DNA of 15,558 nucleotides from Caulobacteraceae bacterium (GCA_947456005.1 CANGRP010000025.1:1-15558); one strand, 5' to 3'. Counted from the stretch's first letter, positions 1 to 7,351 are shown. Numbers and translations are program-made. The notes: generated from the letters alone by a model not told the origin.

Positions 1-573
1 CCCGATGAGGGCTTCGAGGTTGACCGAGACCTGGTCCCGGGCGGTCTCGTTGACGTTCTCGGGGTTGTTCTGAGGATTGATGTCCGGCTGGCGTGCAAAC
101 TGGAGGTGCGACCTGTACTCGCCATCGGCGAGACCGGCCGGCCTGCGCACCGAGACCCGGACCGTCTGGGACTGGCCCGGTTGCAGGGTGACCTGTCGGG
201 GAGAGAACACCAGCATCGTCTCCGCAAACTGCTCACCGGCTTCGGGGGTCTCCGCGGGGATGATATCGCCCGCCTCGTTCATCCGCCGGTTGACCAGGCT
301 GATCCGGTAGGTCTCCGTCCTCTCCCCGCGGTTGACGATCTCCACCTGTGCGCTGCGCTGGGCGCCGGAAATGATGATCCGGGTCGGGTAGAGCATCAGG
401 TCCGCCAGCGCCGTGGAGGGTGCGGCGAGGACCAGCGCGACAATCAAGGGAAGCGGCAGGCCCACCCGGGGGCGATATAGGTCGGCGGGCTTGATCCCGC
501 ACGTCCCGTCCGGTCTGTGGCGAGGTCCGGCGGACGCTGGGCGCCCCTGCGGAAGGAAAGGCCTCGGTTTCAT
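1..573 (-). CDS. PapD-like fimbrial periplasmic chaperone, C-terminus beyond the window
   Basis: Partial gene reading off the left edge, with 191 codons visible. A hydrophobic stretch LPLPLIVALVLAAPSTALA looks like a signal peptide, followed by DLMLYPTRIIISGAQRSAQV and EIVNRGERTETYRISL, the usual first strands of a PapD-type chaperone. The Arg in YPTRI sits where the family's conserved subunit-binding Arg lies. Later QVTLQPGQSQTVRVSVRRP also fits the immunoglobulin-like N-terminal domain. Such chaperones hold pilin subunits in the periplasm and deliver them to an outer-membrane usher. The ATG at 573 shares its A with the TGA of the upstream DUF4402 gene, suggesting translational coupling, but it leaves about 38 unusual residues before the signal peptide. 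A GTG at 465 would give a normal signal peptide and is a real alternative. An usher gene is expected next, outside the window. Confidence 0.85.
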   Translation of the reverse strand, partial: MKPRPFLPQGRPASAGPRHRPDGTCGIKPADLYRPRVGLPLPLIVALVLAAPSTALADLMLYPTRIIISGAQRSAQVEIVNRGERTETYRISLVNRRMNEAGDIIPAETPEAGEQFAETMLVFSPRQVTLQPGQSQTVRVSVRRPAGLADGEYRSHLQFARQPDINPQNNPENVNETARDQVSVNLEALIG

Positions 574-1070
574 CAGTTGCTGACCTGAACAGTAATCGCG
601 TTGAAGGCTGAGACAGACGTCGATGCCCGGCCGGCGTCAACCACGAGGGTTCCGCCGACATGGATGGTCGCGGTGCCGGTGGGGCTGAACTGGCAGCCCG
701 AGAGGACGCCTGACATGAAGGTGGACCCGGCGCCGCAGGTGGCGGTAGGGGACTGCAGGCTCACCCCGGAGGGTCCTGAGAACCCCAGGGAGATCGCGGC
801 CTGGAAGATGGCGTTGCTGACGCCGCTGACCGCGAACTGCGCCGGCTGAGGGCTCTCGCCGGCGAGGAGGACGCCGTTGTCCGTCGTCCGGCCGCCGCTC
901 GTGCTGACCGTCACCCGCGTCGGCAGCGCCGCCGAGGCGATGAAGCGGCCAAACTGCAGGTCGGCCTCACTCGCGATCGTGGGACCGGCGGCGAGACAGG
1001 GGCCCGCCGACATCACAAGGACCGACGCCAGAAGCATGTTCCGCAAGGATGAGGCCGTTGAAGTCATCAC
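573..1070 (-). CDS. DUF4402 secreted protein, probable fimbrial subunit (second copy)
   Basis: A 165-residue protein with an N-terminal signal peptide ending near CLAAG. It shows DUF4402 hallmarks: an early LQFGRF motif, a TRVTVSTSGGRT strand, PAQFAVSGVSNAIFQ in the middle and a late TATIHVGGTLVV followed by a C-terminal ITVQVSN strand. Two Cys (in ATCGAG and LSGCQF) are placed as in the first DUF4402 gene of this operon and may form a disulfide. DUF4402 proteins often accompany chaperone/usher genes in alphaproteobacteria, so a pilin or adhesin role is inferred. Start is either GTG at 1070 or the adjacent ATG at 1067; no strong ribosome site separates them. Its stop overlaps the chaperone start by one base, and it lies 10 bp after the preceding gene, so it is in the same operon. 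Confidence 0.85.
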   Translation of the reverse strand: MMTSTASSLRNMLLASVLVMSAGPCLAAGPTIASEADLQFGRFIASAALPTRVTVSTSGGRTTDNGVLLAGESPQPAQFAVSGVSNAIFQAAISLGFSGPSGVSLQSPTATCGAGSTFMSGVLSGCQFSPTGTATIHVGGTLVVDAGRASTSVSAFNAITVQVSN

Positions 1071-1080
1071 GGCGAGGGCC

Positions 1081-1524
1081 TCAATCGAAGGCCAGGAGCA
1101 GCCTCAGGGAGGTCGCGCCGCCAGAGCCCTGTGCAGCGCCCAGGACGATCAGTTGGACGCCCTGACCGTTGATGACGCCGATGAGCGGAAGGCCGCCGAC
1201 CCGCCGTGAGCCTCCGGCGGCGAGCTCGGCCATCAGGGCGGTCAGGTCCGAGGCGGCTGCGGCCTCGGCGGCGAAGGTGAAGGCGCCCGTCTCCGGGTCG
1301 ACGCCGGTGGCGGTGAGGCTGACCGGTCCACCCCCGGGGATCCTCGTGGTCAGAACTCCGGGCGTCGTCCCGAACAGGAGTTCTGTGGCCCTCTGGAGCG
1401 AGGCGGCGGCGGCGGGGGCGATGTCCGCCTGGGCAAAGGCGGTGACGCGGTCTTCAGGAGTCGCCGACGCCGGCGAAGGGGCCAGGACGGAGATCAACAA
1501 CAGGGCGAGGATCTGCGCGCGCAA
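1081..1524 (-). CDS. Small secreted protein of unknown family inside the fimbrial operon
   Basis: A 147-residue protein with a clear signal peptide (ILALLLISVLAPSPASA). The start is taken as TTG at 1524 because a purine-rich AAGGGGAG stands 7 bases upstream; no ATG serves. The mature part is Ala/Gly/Leu rich, without Cys, and ends with alternating hydrophobic segments (GVQLIVLGAAQ, TSLRLLLAFD), the latter resembling the final strand of a pilin-type domain. I do not recognise a family: it is shorter than, and lacks, the FGR and VGGTL motifs of the two DUF4402 neighbours. Its position between two DUF4402 genes, 25 bp and 10 bp from them, implies a structural or assembly role in the same fimbria. 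That role is inferred from context only. Confidence 0.75.
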   Translation of the reverse strand: MRAQILALLLISVLAPSPASATPEDRVTAFAQADIAPAAAASLQRATELLFGTTPGVLTTRIPGGGPVSLTATGVDPETGAFTFAAEAAAASDLTALMAELAAGGSRRVGGLPLIGVINGQGVQLIVLGAAQGSGGATSLRLLLAFD

Positions 1525-1534
1525 GGCCCGTCTC

Positions 1535-1546
1535 CCCTTCGAAGGG
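1535..1546 (-). promoter_or_regulatory. Palindrome over the ribosome site of the second fimbrial gene
   Basis: The 25-bp gap between the first and second fimbrial genes contains the perfect palindrome CCCTTCGAAGGG. On the transcribed strand its 3' arm supplies the AAGGGGAG ribosome site for the TTG start at 1524. The folded hairpin would hide part of that site. It could lower translation of the second gene relative to the first, or stabilise the upstream message; either role is inference. Confidence 0.35.
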
Positions 1547-1549
1547 CGT

Positions 1550-2098
1550 TCAGTTGTACGATACCACGACCTGGATCGTGCCCACAGTCTTCGCGGAGCC
1601 CGCCGTCGCGGTCGTGGCGATGCTCAGGGTGCCGCCGACCCTGACGGTATCGGCGCCAGTCGTCAGGGCGCATCCGGTCAGGGCCGTGGCCGATCCGAGG
1701 GTGAGGTTCTGGTCGGCGCCCGCGCCGCACTTGGCCTTCATCGCCGACAGGCTCAATCCCGTGAGCGCAGCGTCCGTGACCGTGATCAGCGGGGTGTAGG
1801 CATAGGTGCCCTCACCCGCGACGGCGAAGACCGCATTCGACGTGGTCTGCGTGCTCACGAAGTCGGCGGTGCCCGACTGGACGTTGGCCGTGGACAAGAC
1901 GACCGTCGTTGTGCCGGCTGTGGTCGGGATGGCGGCCCGACCGAAGGCGAGGTCAGACGTCTTGCTCACGGTGATCGCCTGGATGATGTCCGCCTTCGCG
2001 CTCGCCGACGCCGTATCCGTGTCGGACGCAAAGGCGCTTCCGCACCCCATGGCCAGGGCGAGGACAGTTGAAGCCGAAAGAATCCTGATGGCCTTCAT
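1550..2098 (-). CDS. DUF4402 secreted protein, first gene of the fimbrial operon (probable major subunit)
   Basis: A 182-residue exported protein. The start chosen is ATG at 2098 (MKAIRILSAS), which has AAGGA seven bases upstream; in-frame starts up to 2119 lack one. The signal peptide ends near SAFA, giving a mature protein beginning SDTDTASASA. DUF4402 features are present: an early ADIIQAITVSKTSDLAFGRA segment, TTTVVLSTANVQSG, a central SNAVFAVAGEGTYAYTPL strand, VRVGGTLSI, and a final IQVVVSYN that matches the family's C-terminal strand. Two Cys (KCGAG and GCAL) recur in the second DUF4402 copy. As the promoter-proximal gene, with its own strong ribosome site, it is the best candidate for the main fimbrial subunit, by inference. 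It is followed by the small secreted protein, the second DUF4402 gene and the chaperone. Confidence 0.87.
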   Translation of the reverse strand: MKAIRILSASTVLALAMGCGSAFASDTDTASASAKADIIQAITVSKTSDLAFGRAAIPTTAGTTTVVLSTANVQSGTADFVSTQTTSNAVFAVAGEGTYAYTPLITVTDAALTGLSLSAMKAKCGAGADQNLTLGSATALTGCALTTGADTVRVGGTLSIATTATAGSAKTVGTIQVVVSYN

Positions 2099-2119
2099 GG
2101 CGTCATCCTTCATCAACAC

Positions 2120-2642
2120 ATGCCCCCGGGAGAGAGGCCGGGACCTTGAACCCCACGATGCGCCAGATGGCGCTCCGCCGGGGATCGTCAGGAAGTCTCT
2201 AGCAAGTCACGTGCCAGATTCTCCCTGAAGTTGTTAACCATACTTCGTGCAGTTTCGAGACATAGTGAAAGATCTATCTGACGTCAAGCGCCTGTTTTGC
2301 AGTGGATTTCGCCGGATCAACCCGAAGTCGATCTTCCAATAGAGTTAACGCCCGCGATCTACCTAGAATTGCGAGGTTTTCCGGTGTCCGCCGGCCCTTC
2401 TCAGGGTCCTTCCCAGGTCGGATAGACACGCAAAAACTCGTGCCGGCGGGCGGTGGACTCGGCGTCTAGGAGGCGCAAGGCGCGCGGGGCCGTCCAGGAT
2501 CGACCAATTGTCCCAATACAGGACGCCCGAAACCGGTCGTCGGCGCGCGCCGACGGCGATGTGACGACGAATCCCGTTTTCAACGCCGGCCAAAGACGCT
2601 CTAGGATGGGGAGGAACCCGCAGGAGCGAGGGAGGAGACAAG
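2120..2642. promoter_or_regulatory. Divergent intergenic region between the fimbrial operon and the SDR gene
   Basis: About 520 bp without a convincing gene. The part from roughly 2200 to 2390 is noticeably more A/T rich than the surroundings and probably holds the promoters, including a TTAACCAT motif and a GTTAAC at 2344-2349. The part from 2400 to 2640 is G/C rich. A 60-codon minus-strand frame (2401-2583, possible TTG start) has coding-like third positions in its second half, but I recognise nothing in it. I saw no confident -35/-10 pair and no tRNA or known riboswitch. Confidence 0.6.
2234..2241 (+). promoter_or_regulatory. TTAACCAT, CtrA half-site-like motif
   Basis: The octamer TTAACCAT is the half-site reported for the cell-cycle regulator CtrA in Caulobacter. 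It lies about 140 bp upstream of the first fimbrial gene in an A/T-rich pocket, so it could tie fimbrial expression to the cell cycle. One octamer alone is weak evidence and no second half-site stands at the usual spacing. Confidence 0.35.
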
Positions 2643-3440
2643 ATGACGGACATTCTGGATCTGGGCGGACGCGTGGCCCTGGTGACGGGCGCAGGCCAGG
2701 GCGTCGGGCGACAGATCGCCCTTCACCTGGGCGGCGCCGCCAACAGCGGCGGCGTGGTGGTCAACGACTTCGTCCTGGAACGGGCCGAGGCCGTGGCCGA
2801 GGAGGTTCGCGCCGCGGGCGGCAGGGCCCTCGCCCTGCAGTGCGACGTCTCGAACCAGGCGGCCGTCAAGGAGATGGTGGCCAAGGCCTCATCCGACCTC
2901 GGGGCCATCGGCGTTCTGGTCAACAATGCGGGCAATGCGGGGGCGACGCCGTCGGCGGACGCACGCCTGCCCTTCTGGGAGACTGGCCCCGAGGCCTGGC
3001 AGACCTTCCTGGGCGTGAACCTCTATGGCGTGATCAACTGCACAGGGGCCGTGATCCCCGGCATGATCCAGCGCCAGGCGCCCGGGCGGATCGTCACCAT
3101 CATCTCGGACGCCGGCCGCTGGGGCGACGCCAACATGGAAATCTACGCCGCCGGCAAGGCGGGCGCGGCCGGCTTCATGCGCTCGGTGGCCCGGACCCTG
3201 GGCCGCTACGGGATCACGGCGAACTCCGTCGCCATCGCCCTGACCGCCACCCCGGCGGTGGAGCGGACCCTGAACGGCGACCCCGAGCGCCTGAAGCGGC
3301 AGATGGAGAAGTACATCATCCGCCGGCCCGGTCGGCCGGATGATGTGGCCAACATGGTCCTCTTCCTGTCCTCGGACGCCTCAAGCTGGATTACCGGACA
3401 GGTCTATCCGGTGAATGGCGGCTTCACCTTCGCCCTCTGA
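2643..3440 (+). CDS. Classical short-chain dehydrogenase/reductase (SDR)
   Basis: A 265-residue NAD(P)-dependent oxidoreductase. The cofactor-binding motif TGAGQGVG is at residues 15-22, followed by a D-V segment (LQCDVSNQ) that contacts the adenine, then VLVNNAGN. The catalytic set is Ser in TIISDAGRWG, with YAAGK supplying Tyr and Lys. The C-terminus RPGRPDDVANMVLFLSSDAS and WITGQVYPVNGG is typical of FabG-like 3-hydroxyacyl or sugar/alcohol dehydrogenases. The substrate cannot be read from this. Start is ATG at 2643 with GGAGG seven bases upstream. It stands alone on the plus strand; its last 60 bases overlap, on the opposite strand, the end of GT1, and its final codons are duplicated at 11003. 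Confidence 0.93.
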   Translation: MTDILDLGGRVALVTGAGQGVGRQIALHLGGAANSGGVVVNDFVLERAEAVAEEVRAAGGRALALQCDVSNQAAVKEMVAKASSDLGAIGVLVNNAGNAGATPSADARLPFWETGPEAWQTFLGVNLYGVINCTGAVIPGMIQRQAPGRIVTIISDAGRWGDANMEIYAAGKAGAAGFMRSVARTLGRYGITANSVAIALTATPAVERTLNGDPERLKRQMEKYIIRRPGRPDDVANMVLFLSSDASSWITGQVYPVNGGFTFAL

Positions 3441-4970
3441 GTGCCGGCCGCGGGCCCGTCCTGAGCCGCCCGGAGAGGCCTCGGGGCGGGCTCCGCTCTT
3501 GCCATCCCAGGCCAGGGCCTGCTCCGGCGCAAACACCGTCTCCGACAGCCGTGCGCCGCCCTGCCGGGCCGCATAACGCTCGCCAGCCAGGCAGACCATC
3601 TGCTGTAGGTTGGCCAGGAAGGCGTCCTGGTCCCGCATGCGAGAGTTATGGCGGAATTGCTCTGCCTTGACCGCAGCCAAGAACGCCGGGGACTCGATCA
3701 AGAAGTCGAGATAGCGGAAGTACTCCTCCGGATCGCTGGCCACGAAGCTGTCGGGGATGAGCGCGGAGACGTCACCTGCCCGAAGGGATAGCACCGCCGC
3801 GCCGGCGCCGAGGGCCAGGTTGGCGCTGTTCCCCCCGCCGGCGCGGAAGGGGTTGGCGAAGACATCGACCGTGGTCAGAAGACGGTCGAGCGGCGTCGCA
3901 TAGGGGATGTGCAGGAAGCGAGAGCCCAGCACCTGGCGGCACGCGCTAGAGAGATAGTCGGGCAGTCCGCCGACCACCATCCACACACAGTCCGGCCGAT
4001 CCCGGACCGCCTTCTCCATTCCGGTAATGTAGGCCTCATCCATCTCGACGGCGAGGCGGTTGCCCACCGTGGCGATCACGAATGCGTCCTCCGCCAGCCC
4101 GATCTCCGAGCGCGTCACCGGCTCAGGCGGCGTAGAATCGAGGCAGGGGCCAGACAAGCTCCGGATATAGTTGTCGGCAAAGGTTTCAGGCGCACCCTGG
4201 TCGCACCAGAGGCTGCGGATGTAGTCCGGGGACTGGAAGTACCAATAGACGTCGGCGTACTGAACCGGCGCCTCATCCGCACAGGTGAACATCAACGTGG
4301 GCCCCAGGCGGCTGACCACGCTGATTAAGGGCGACAGAACCGGCTCGCACCATACATGGAAGGTGCACGGTCCGCGGCCCAGGATGCCAGCCAGGAAGTC
4401 GGGATTGTCGTCTGTTGAGATCAGGGCGAGGCCCCGGCTGGCGGGGAAGCCGCCAAGCCGTTCCTGGATGTAGGTGCCCATGGCGGGCGTGATGGCGCCG
4501 GAGTGCACGATCTCGATTCTCTCGGCCATCGGATCCCGCGCAAGAGCGGCTGCATAGTCAATTGCGCCGCCAGAGGGGGAGTGCCCCGGGTCCAGGAGGG
4601 TCCCGACAAGAAGGACGTGGGCGCGCCGGATGCGCGAGGCGGGAAGCTGGCGCGGCGCCAGCTCGAGGCCGTCAGCGACCCCGACCAGGACCGACCGGGT
4701 GACCTGATTCAGCCGCGCCCTCTGCCGGGGCGGAATCCTGGGCCCTCGCCACCAGGCCAGAGAGCCAAGGTCCGCCGCAACTTGGAGCCGAACCGCATCC
4801 TCGGTCCCCGGCCATTCAAGCCAGGAGGCGAAGGTCTCATAGAAATTAGCGTTGTTCAGTTTTGCCAAAACCGGCCCTGGGACCAGGGCGCTCCAGCTCG
4901 CCGCAATCGCCCGGATGGAGTCGGCGTAGTGGGGCTGGGCCCCGTCCAGCAGAACGTCCTCAAGGGGCAA
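3381..4970 (-). CDS. GT-B-like glycosyltransferase GT1, with an extended C-terminus
   Basis: A 529-residue protein, probably cytoplasmic with no membrane segment. It aligns without a gap to GT2 over residues 1-480, which fixes the start as TTG at 4970; a strong GGGAGGAGG lies six bases upstream. The C-terminal half looks like the nucleotide-sugar domain of a GT-B enzyme: FVIATVGNRLAVEMDEAY (297-314), WMVVGGLPDYL (330-340), then NPFRAGGGNSANLALGAGAA (373-392), a Gly-rich donor-site loop. GRGPCTFHVWCEP (198-210) and the APVQYADVYW segment are shared by both paralogs. A distant relation to HMW1C/GT41-type enzymes is possible but unproven. Residues 487-529 have no counterpart in GT2, are Gly/Arg/Ser rich, and the last 20 codons are antisense to the SDR gene. 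It follows the aminotransferase by 19 bp in the same operon. Confidence 0.75.
   Translation of the reverse strand: MPLEDVLLDGAQPHYADSIRAIAASWSALVPGPVLAKLNNANFYETFASWLEWPGTEDAVRLQVAADLGSLAWWRGPRIPPRQRARLNQVTRSVLVGVADGLELAPRQLPASRIRRAHVLLVGTLLDPGHSPSGGAIDYAAALARDPMAERIEIVHSGAITPAMGTYIQERLGGFPASRGLALISTDDNPDFLAGILGRGPCTFHVWCEPVLSPLISVVSRLGPTLMFTCADEAPVQYADVYWYFQSPDYIRSLWCDQGAPETFADNYIRSLSGPCLDSTPPEPVTRSEIGLAEDAFVIATVGNRLAVEMDEAYITGMEKAVRDRPDCVWMVVGGLPDYLSSACRQVLGSRFLHIPYATPLDRLLTTVDVFANPFRAGGGNSANLALGAGAAVLSLRAGDVSALIPDSFVASDPEEYFRYLDFLIESPAFLAAVKAEQFRHNSRMRDQDAFLANLQQMVCLAGERYAARQGGARLSETVFAPEQALAWDGKSGARPEASPGGSGRARGRHSEGEGEAAIHRIDLSGNPA
3418..3463 (+). repeat. Left copy of a 46-bp direct repeat (SDR 3' end plus spacer)
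   Basis: This segment is the last seven codons and stop of the SDR gene and about 23 bases after it. It matches 11003-11048 at 44 of 46 positions in the same orientation (differences at A/C in the ACCTTC triplet region and T/C after the stop). The two copies bracket the glycan module. The left copy is the functional one because it completes the SDR frame. Confidence 0.85.
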
Positions 4971-4989
4971 GGCGGGCCTCCTCCCGGGA

Positions 4990-6147
4990 TCAGGGTTGAA
5001 GGCCGGCGAGTGCGACCTTGAGGGTCGAGGCCGTCCTTTGGATCTGTTCCGCCCCCAGGTCCGCGAAGAAGGGCAGGCCAAGGGTAGAGGCGGCGAGCTG
5101 CTCAGTGACCGGAAGGGCGCAGGACGGGCAGTCCCTGAAGGCCGGCGCCATGTGGCAGCCGCTCTCCCACCAGCGGCGCGTAGAGATCCCGCCCGCCTCG
5201 AGGAAGGCCTCGATACGGCATGCGGAACCAGCGGGCAGGCGAACCAGGCAGGTGCTGGAAATCCAGTCCGAACCCCAACCCTCCTGGAAGGTCACTTCAG
5301 GCGTGTCGGACAGGGCGATTGCAAGCCGTCTCGCCGAAGTGACGTAGCGGCGCCGCGTCGACGCCCATCGGTCCAGGGCGGCGAGCCCCACGGCGGCGGC
5401 GTACTCGCTGAGCTTGGCGTTGGTCGCGACATGCCGGGAGATTCGATCCCCCATAAAGGCGAAGTTGGTCATGGCCCGGAGCCGGGTGCTGAACTCCAGG
5501 TCCTCTGAGGCGATGTACCCCCCTTCGCCAACGCCGAGGGTCTTTGTGGCGTGCAGGCTGACCATCACCGGGACCCGTGCGGCGGCTGCGGAGTCGAAAC
5601 CAGCCGCCGCATCAATGACCACCTTCACCCCGGTCGCGTCCTGAAAGGCGCGCCAGGCCGCGGAGTCCATCGGTCGGCCCATCACGGCGACGGGAATGGC
5701 GGCGGCCACCGGCCCGGGCGCCTCGGGCAGGACGGCGAGCAGGCCCTCCGGGGTCAGTTCGCCCGTATCCGGCTGGACGTCGACGAACCAGGGAACGAGG
5801 CCGGCCATCCTGACGGCATGGGCGGTGGCGACGAAGGTCCAGGACGGCAGGGCGCAGACCGAACCCTTCGGCAGGGAAAGGGCCTCAAGGGCGAGGGTCA
5901 GGGCCAGGGTTCCGTTGGCGAGGGTGACGATCTCGGTGCCCGGGGCGAACCTGGCGGCGAGACGCGCCTCGAACTCCAGAACCAGCGGACCGAAGTTGGA
6001 GTACCAGCCGGTCGTATCGATTCGCTCGAGATAGGGGGCGAGGTCGGATGCCCGGGGCATGGCGGGCGAGGCGACCGGGATGCGAATGCCGCTGGCTGCT
6101 GCGGGAAGCGGTGTATGGTCTAGGGCGTCGGGCTTGACGGCTGACAT
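4990..6147 (-). CDS. DegT/DnrJ/EryC1/StrS-family PLP sugar aminotransferase
   Basis: A 385-residue PLP enzyme of the fold used to transfer an amino group, usually from glutamate, to a keto nucleotide-sugar. Visible features: GWYSNFGPLVLEFEARLAARF (48-67), typical of the N-terminus; TLANGTLALTLALEAL (75-90), which binds the cofactor phosphate; PSWTFVATAHAV (101-112); Asp179 in VVIDAAAGFD for the pyridine nitrogen; and Lys202 in SLHATKTLGVGEGG for the Schiff base. So the active site looks intact. The start is set at ATG 6147, preceded by GGAAGTGGA; an in-frame ATG at 6189 would add 14 residues. It is the first gene of the minus arm, followed by GT1, and diverges from the Gfo/Idh gene. A keto-sugar made by the Gfo/Idh enzyme is a natural substrate candidate, by inference. 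Confidence 0.9.
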   Translation of the reverse strand: MSAVKPDALDHTPLPAAASGIRIPVASPAMPRASDLAPYLERIDTTGWYSNFGPLVLEFEARLAARFAPGTEIVTLANGTLALTLALEALSLPKGSVCALPSWTFVATAHAVRMAGLVPWFVDVQPDTGELTPEGLLAVLPEAPGPVAAAIPVAVMGRPMDSAAWRAFQDATGVKVVIDAAAGFDSAAAARVPVMVSLHATKTLGVGEGGYIASEDLEFSTRLRAMTNFAFMGDRISRHVATNAKLSEYAAAVGLAALDRWASTRRRYVTSARRLAIALSDTPEVTFQEGWGSDWISSTCLVRLPAGSACRIEAFLEAGGISTRRWWESGCHMAPAFRDCPSCALPVTEQLAASTLGLPFFADLGAEQIQRTASTLKVALAGLQP

Positions 6148-6191
6148 AGTTCCACTTCCAAAGTCGCATTCGGAACGTGACTCAAACATAG

Positions 6192-6206
6192 TTAATTGGG
6201 CGTTAC
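6192..6206 (+). promoter_or_regulatory. TTAA-N7-TTAC, near-consensus CtrA site between the divergent arms
   Basis: TTAATTGGGCGTTAC has the CtrA full-site architecture TTAA-N7-TTAA with one mismatch in the second half. It lies 45 bp upstream of the aminotransferase start (ATG 6147) and 93 bp upstream of the Gfo/Idh start. A single site here could control both arms of the glycan module. Binding is inferred from the motif only. Confidence 0.45.
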
Positions 6207-6256
6207 TGGGAGTGGTTGGCGAGGCTGGGCTTCCGATCTAGTCTCCACGATGGGCA

Positions 6257-6271
6257 GCGGCGACTCGCCGC
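6257..6271 (+). other. Hairpin in the leader of the Gfo/Idh gene
   Basis: GCGGCG-ACT-CGCCGC forms a perfect 6-bp stem with a three-base loop about 30 bases before the Gfo/Idh start. It does not cover the AAGGGG ribosome site. Its role, if any, is unknown; G/C-rich DNA produces such stems by chance. Confidence 0.25.
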
Positions 6272-6298
6272 ATGTGAGTCAGCGCCAAGGGGTGTGCG

Positions 6299-7351
6299 AT
6301 GTCCGTTCTGCGGCTGGTGGTCGTCGGGCCCGGCCTGATGGGCATGAAGCATATCGAGTTAGTGCGGGCCGATCCCCGGACAGAGCTTGCCGCCATCGTC
6401 CAGCCGGAACCCGTCCATGCCCGCAGCCTGGCCGAGGCCCTTGGCGTTCCGGTCTTCGGCGATGTCGCCGCCTGCCTGGAGTCGGTGCGGCCGGACGGCC
6501 TCATCCTGGCCTCGCCAAACCCGTTCCATTTCGACCAGGCCCGGACCTGCGCCGCCGCAGGCGTCCCCATGCTCATCGAGAAGCCGATCACCGACGACCT
6601 TGCCGAGGCCGAGGCCCTGGTGGAGTTGATCGAACGCGCCGGGATCAAGGCCATGGTGGGTCACCACAGGGCCCATAGCCCACTGGTCAGCGCCGCCCGC
6701 CGGATCGTGGAGTCGGGACGCCTTGGCCGCTTGGTGGCCTTCCAGGGGAGCGCGGTCTTCCGCAAGCCCGACGACTACTTCGCGGCGGCGCCCTGGCGGA
6801 CGCGGGCCGGGGGCGGCCCAATCCTGATCAACCTGATCCACGAGATCGGTATCATGCGGACCCTGTGCGGCGAGATCGACGCCGTACAGGCGCAGACCTC
6901 CTCCAGGGTCCGTGGTCACGCGGTCGAGGACACGGCCGCCATCACGGTGTCCTTCGTGAGCGGGGCGCTCGGGGTCTTCATGCTCTCCGACTCCGGCGCC
7001 TCGGCCCGGAGCTGGGAGCAGACAACCGGCGAGAACCCGGTCTTCTTCAACTCGCCGCAGGAGACCTGCTACACCCTCACAGGCGAGGCGGGGACGCTGC
7101 ACTTTCCAACCCTCCGCCTGGAAACCTTCCCGGACGCCGGCGCGGCGTCCTGGACGCGCCCCTTCGCCACGGAGGTCGTCCCCGTGGTCCGGCGCGATCC
7201 CCTGGCGGCGCAGCTCACCAACTTCATCGAGGTTATCCGCGGCGAGGCGGAGGTCGTGGTGACCCCCCTGGATGGCCTGAGAAACCTCAGGGTGATCGAC
7301 GCCATCCAGCGCTCCGCCGAGACCGGCCAGACCCTCCAGGTCCCCGGCTGA
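6299..7351 (+). CDS. Gfo/Idh/MocA-family NAD(P)-dependent sugar oxidoreductase
   Basis: A 350-residue two-domain dehydrogenase of full family length. The Rossmann motif is VVVGPGLMG (residues 7-15), the family hallmark EKP is at 94-96 (MLIEKPITDD), and GGGPILINLIHEIG carries the catalytic-region His181. The C-terminal half (residues 120-330) has the sheet domain typical of the family. Such enzymes oxidise or reduce a sugar hydroxyl/keto group, often on nucleotide-sugars, and commonly supply the keto group for a DegT aminotransferase. Start is ATG at 6299 with AAGGGG seven bases upstream. It opens the plus arm; only five bases separate its stop from the ATP-grasp start. The exact sugar is not determinable. 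Confidence 0.92.
   Translation: MSVLRLVVVGPGLMGMKHIELVRADPRTELAAIVQPEPVHARSLAEALGVPVFGDVAACLESVRPDGLILASPNPFHFDQARTCAAAGVPMLIEKPITDDLAEAEALVELIERAGIKAMVGHHRAHSPLVSAARRIVESGRLGRLVAFQGSAVFRKPDDYFAAAPWRTRAGGGPILINLIHEIGIMRTLCGEIDAVQAQTSSRVRGHAVEDTAAITVSFVSGALGVFMLSDSGASARSWEQTTGENPVFFNSPQETCYTLTGEAGTLHFPTLRLETFPDAGAASWTRPFATEVVPVVRRDPLAAQLTNFIEVIRGEAEVVVTPLDGLRNLRVIDAIQRSAETGQTLQVPG

Noticed and set aside
3441..3463. Shared GCCGGCCGCGGGCCCG spacer as an intrinsic terminator
   Set aside because: It can self-pair in short G/C stems but has no convincing loop geometry or T-run; the duplication also includes coding bases, so a junction scar fits better.
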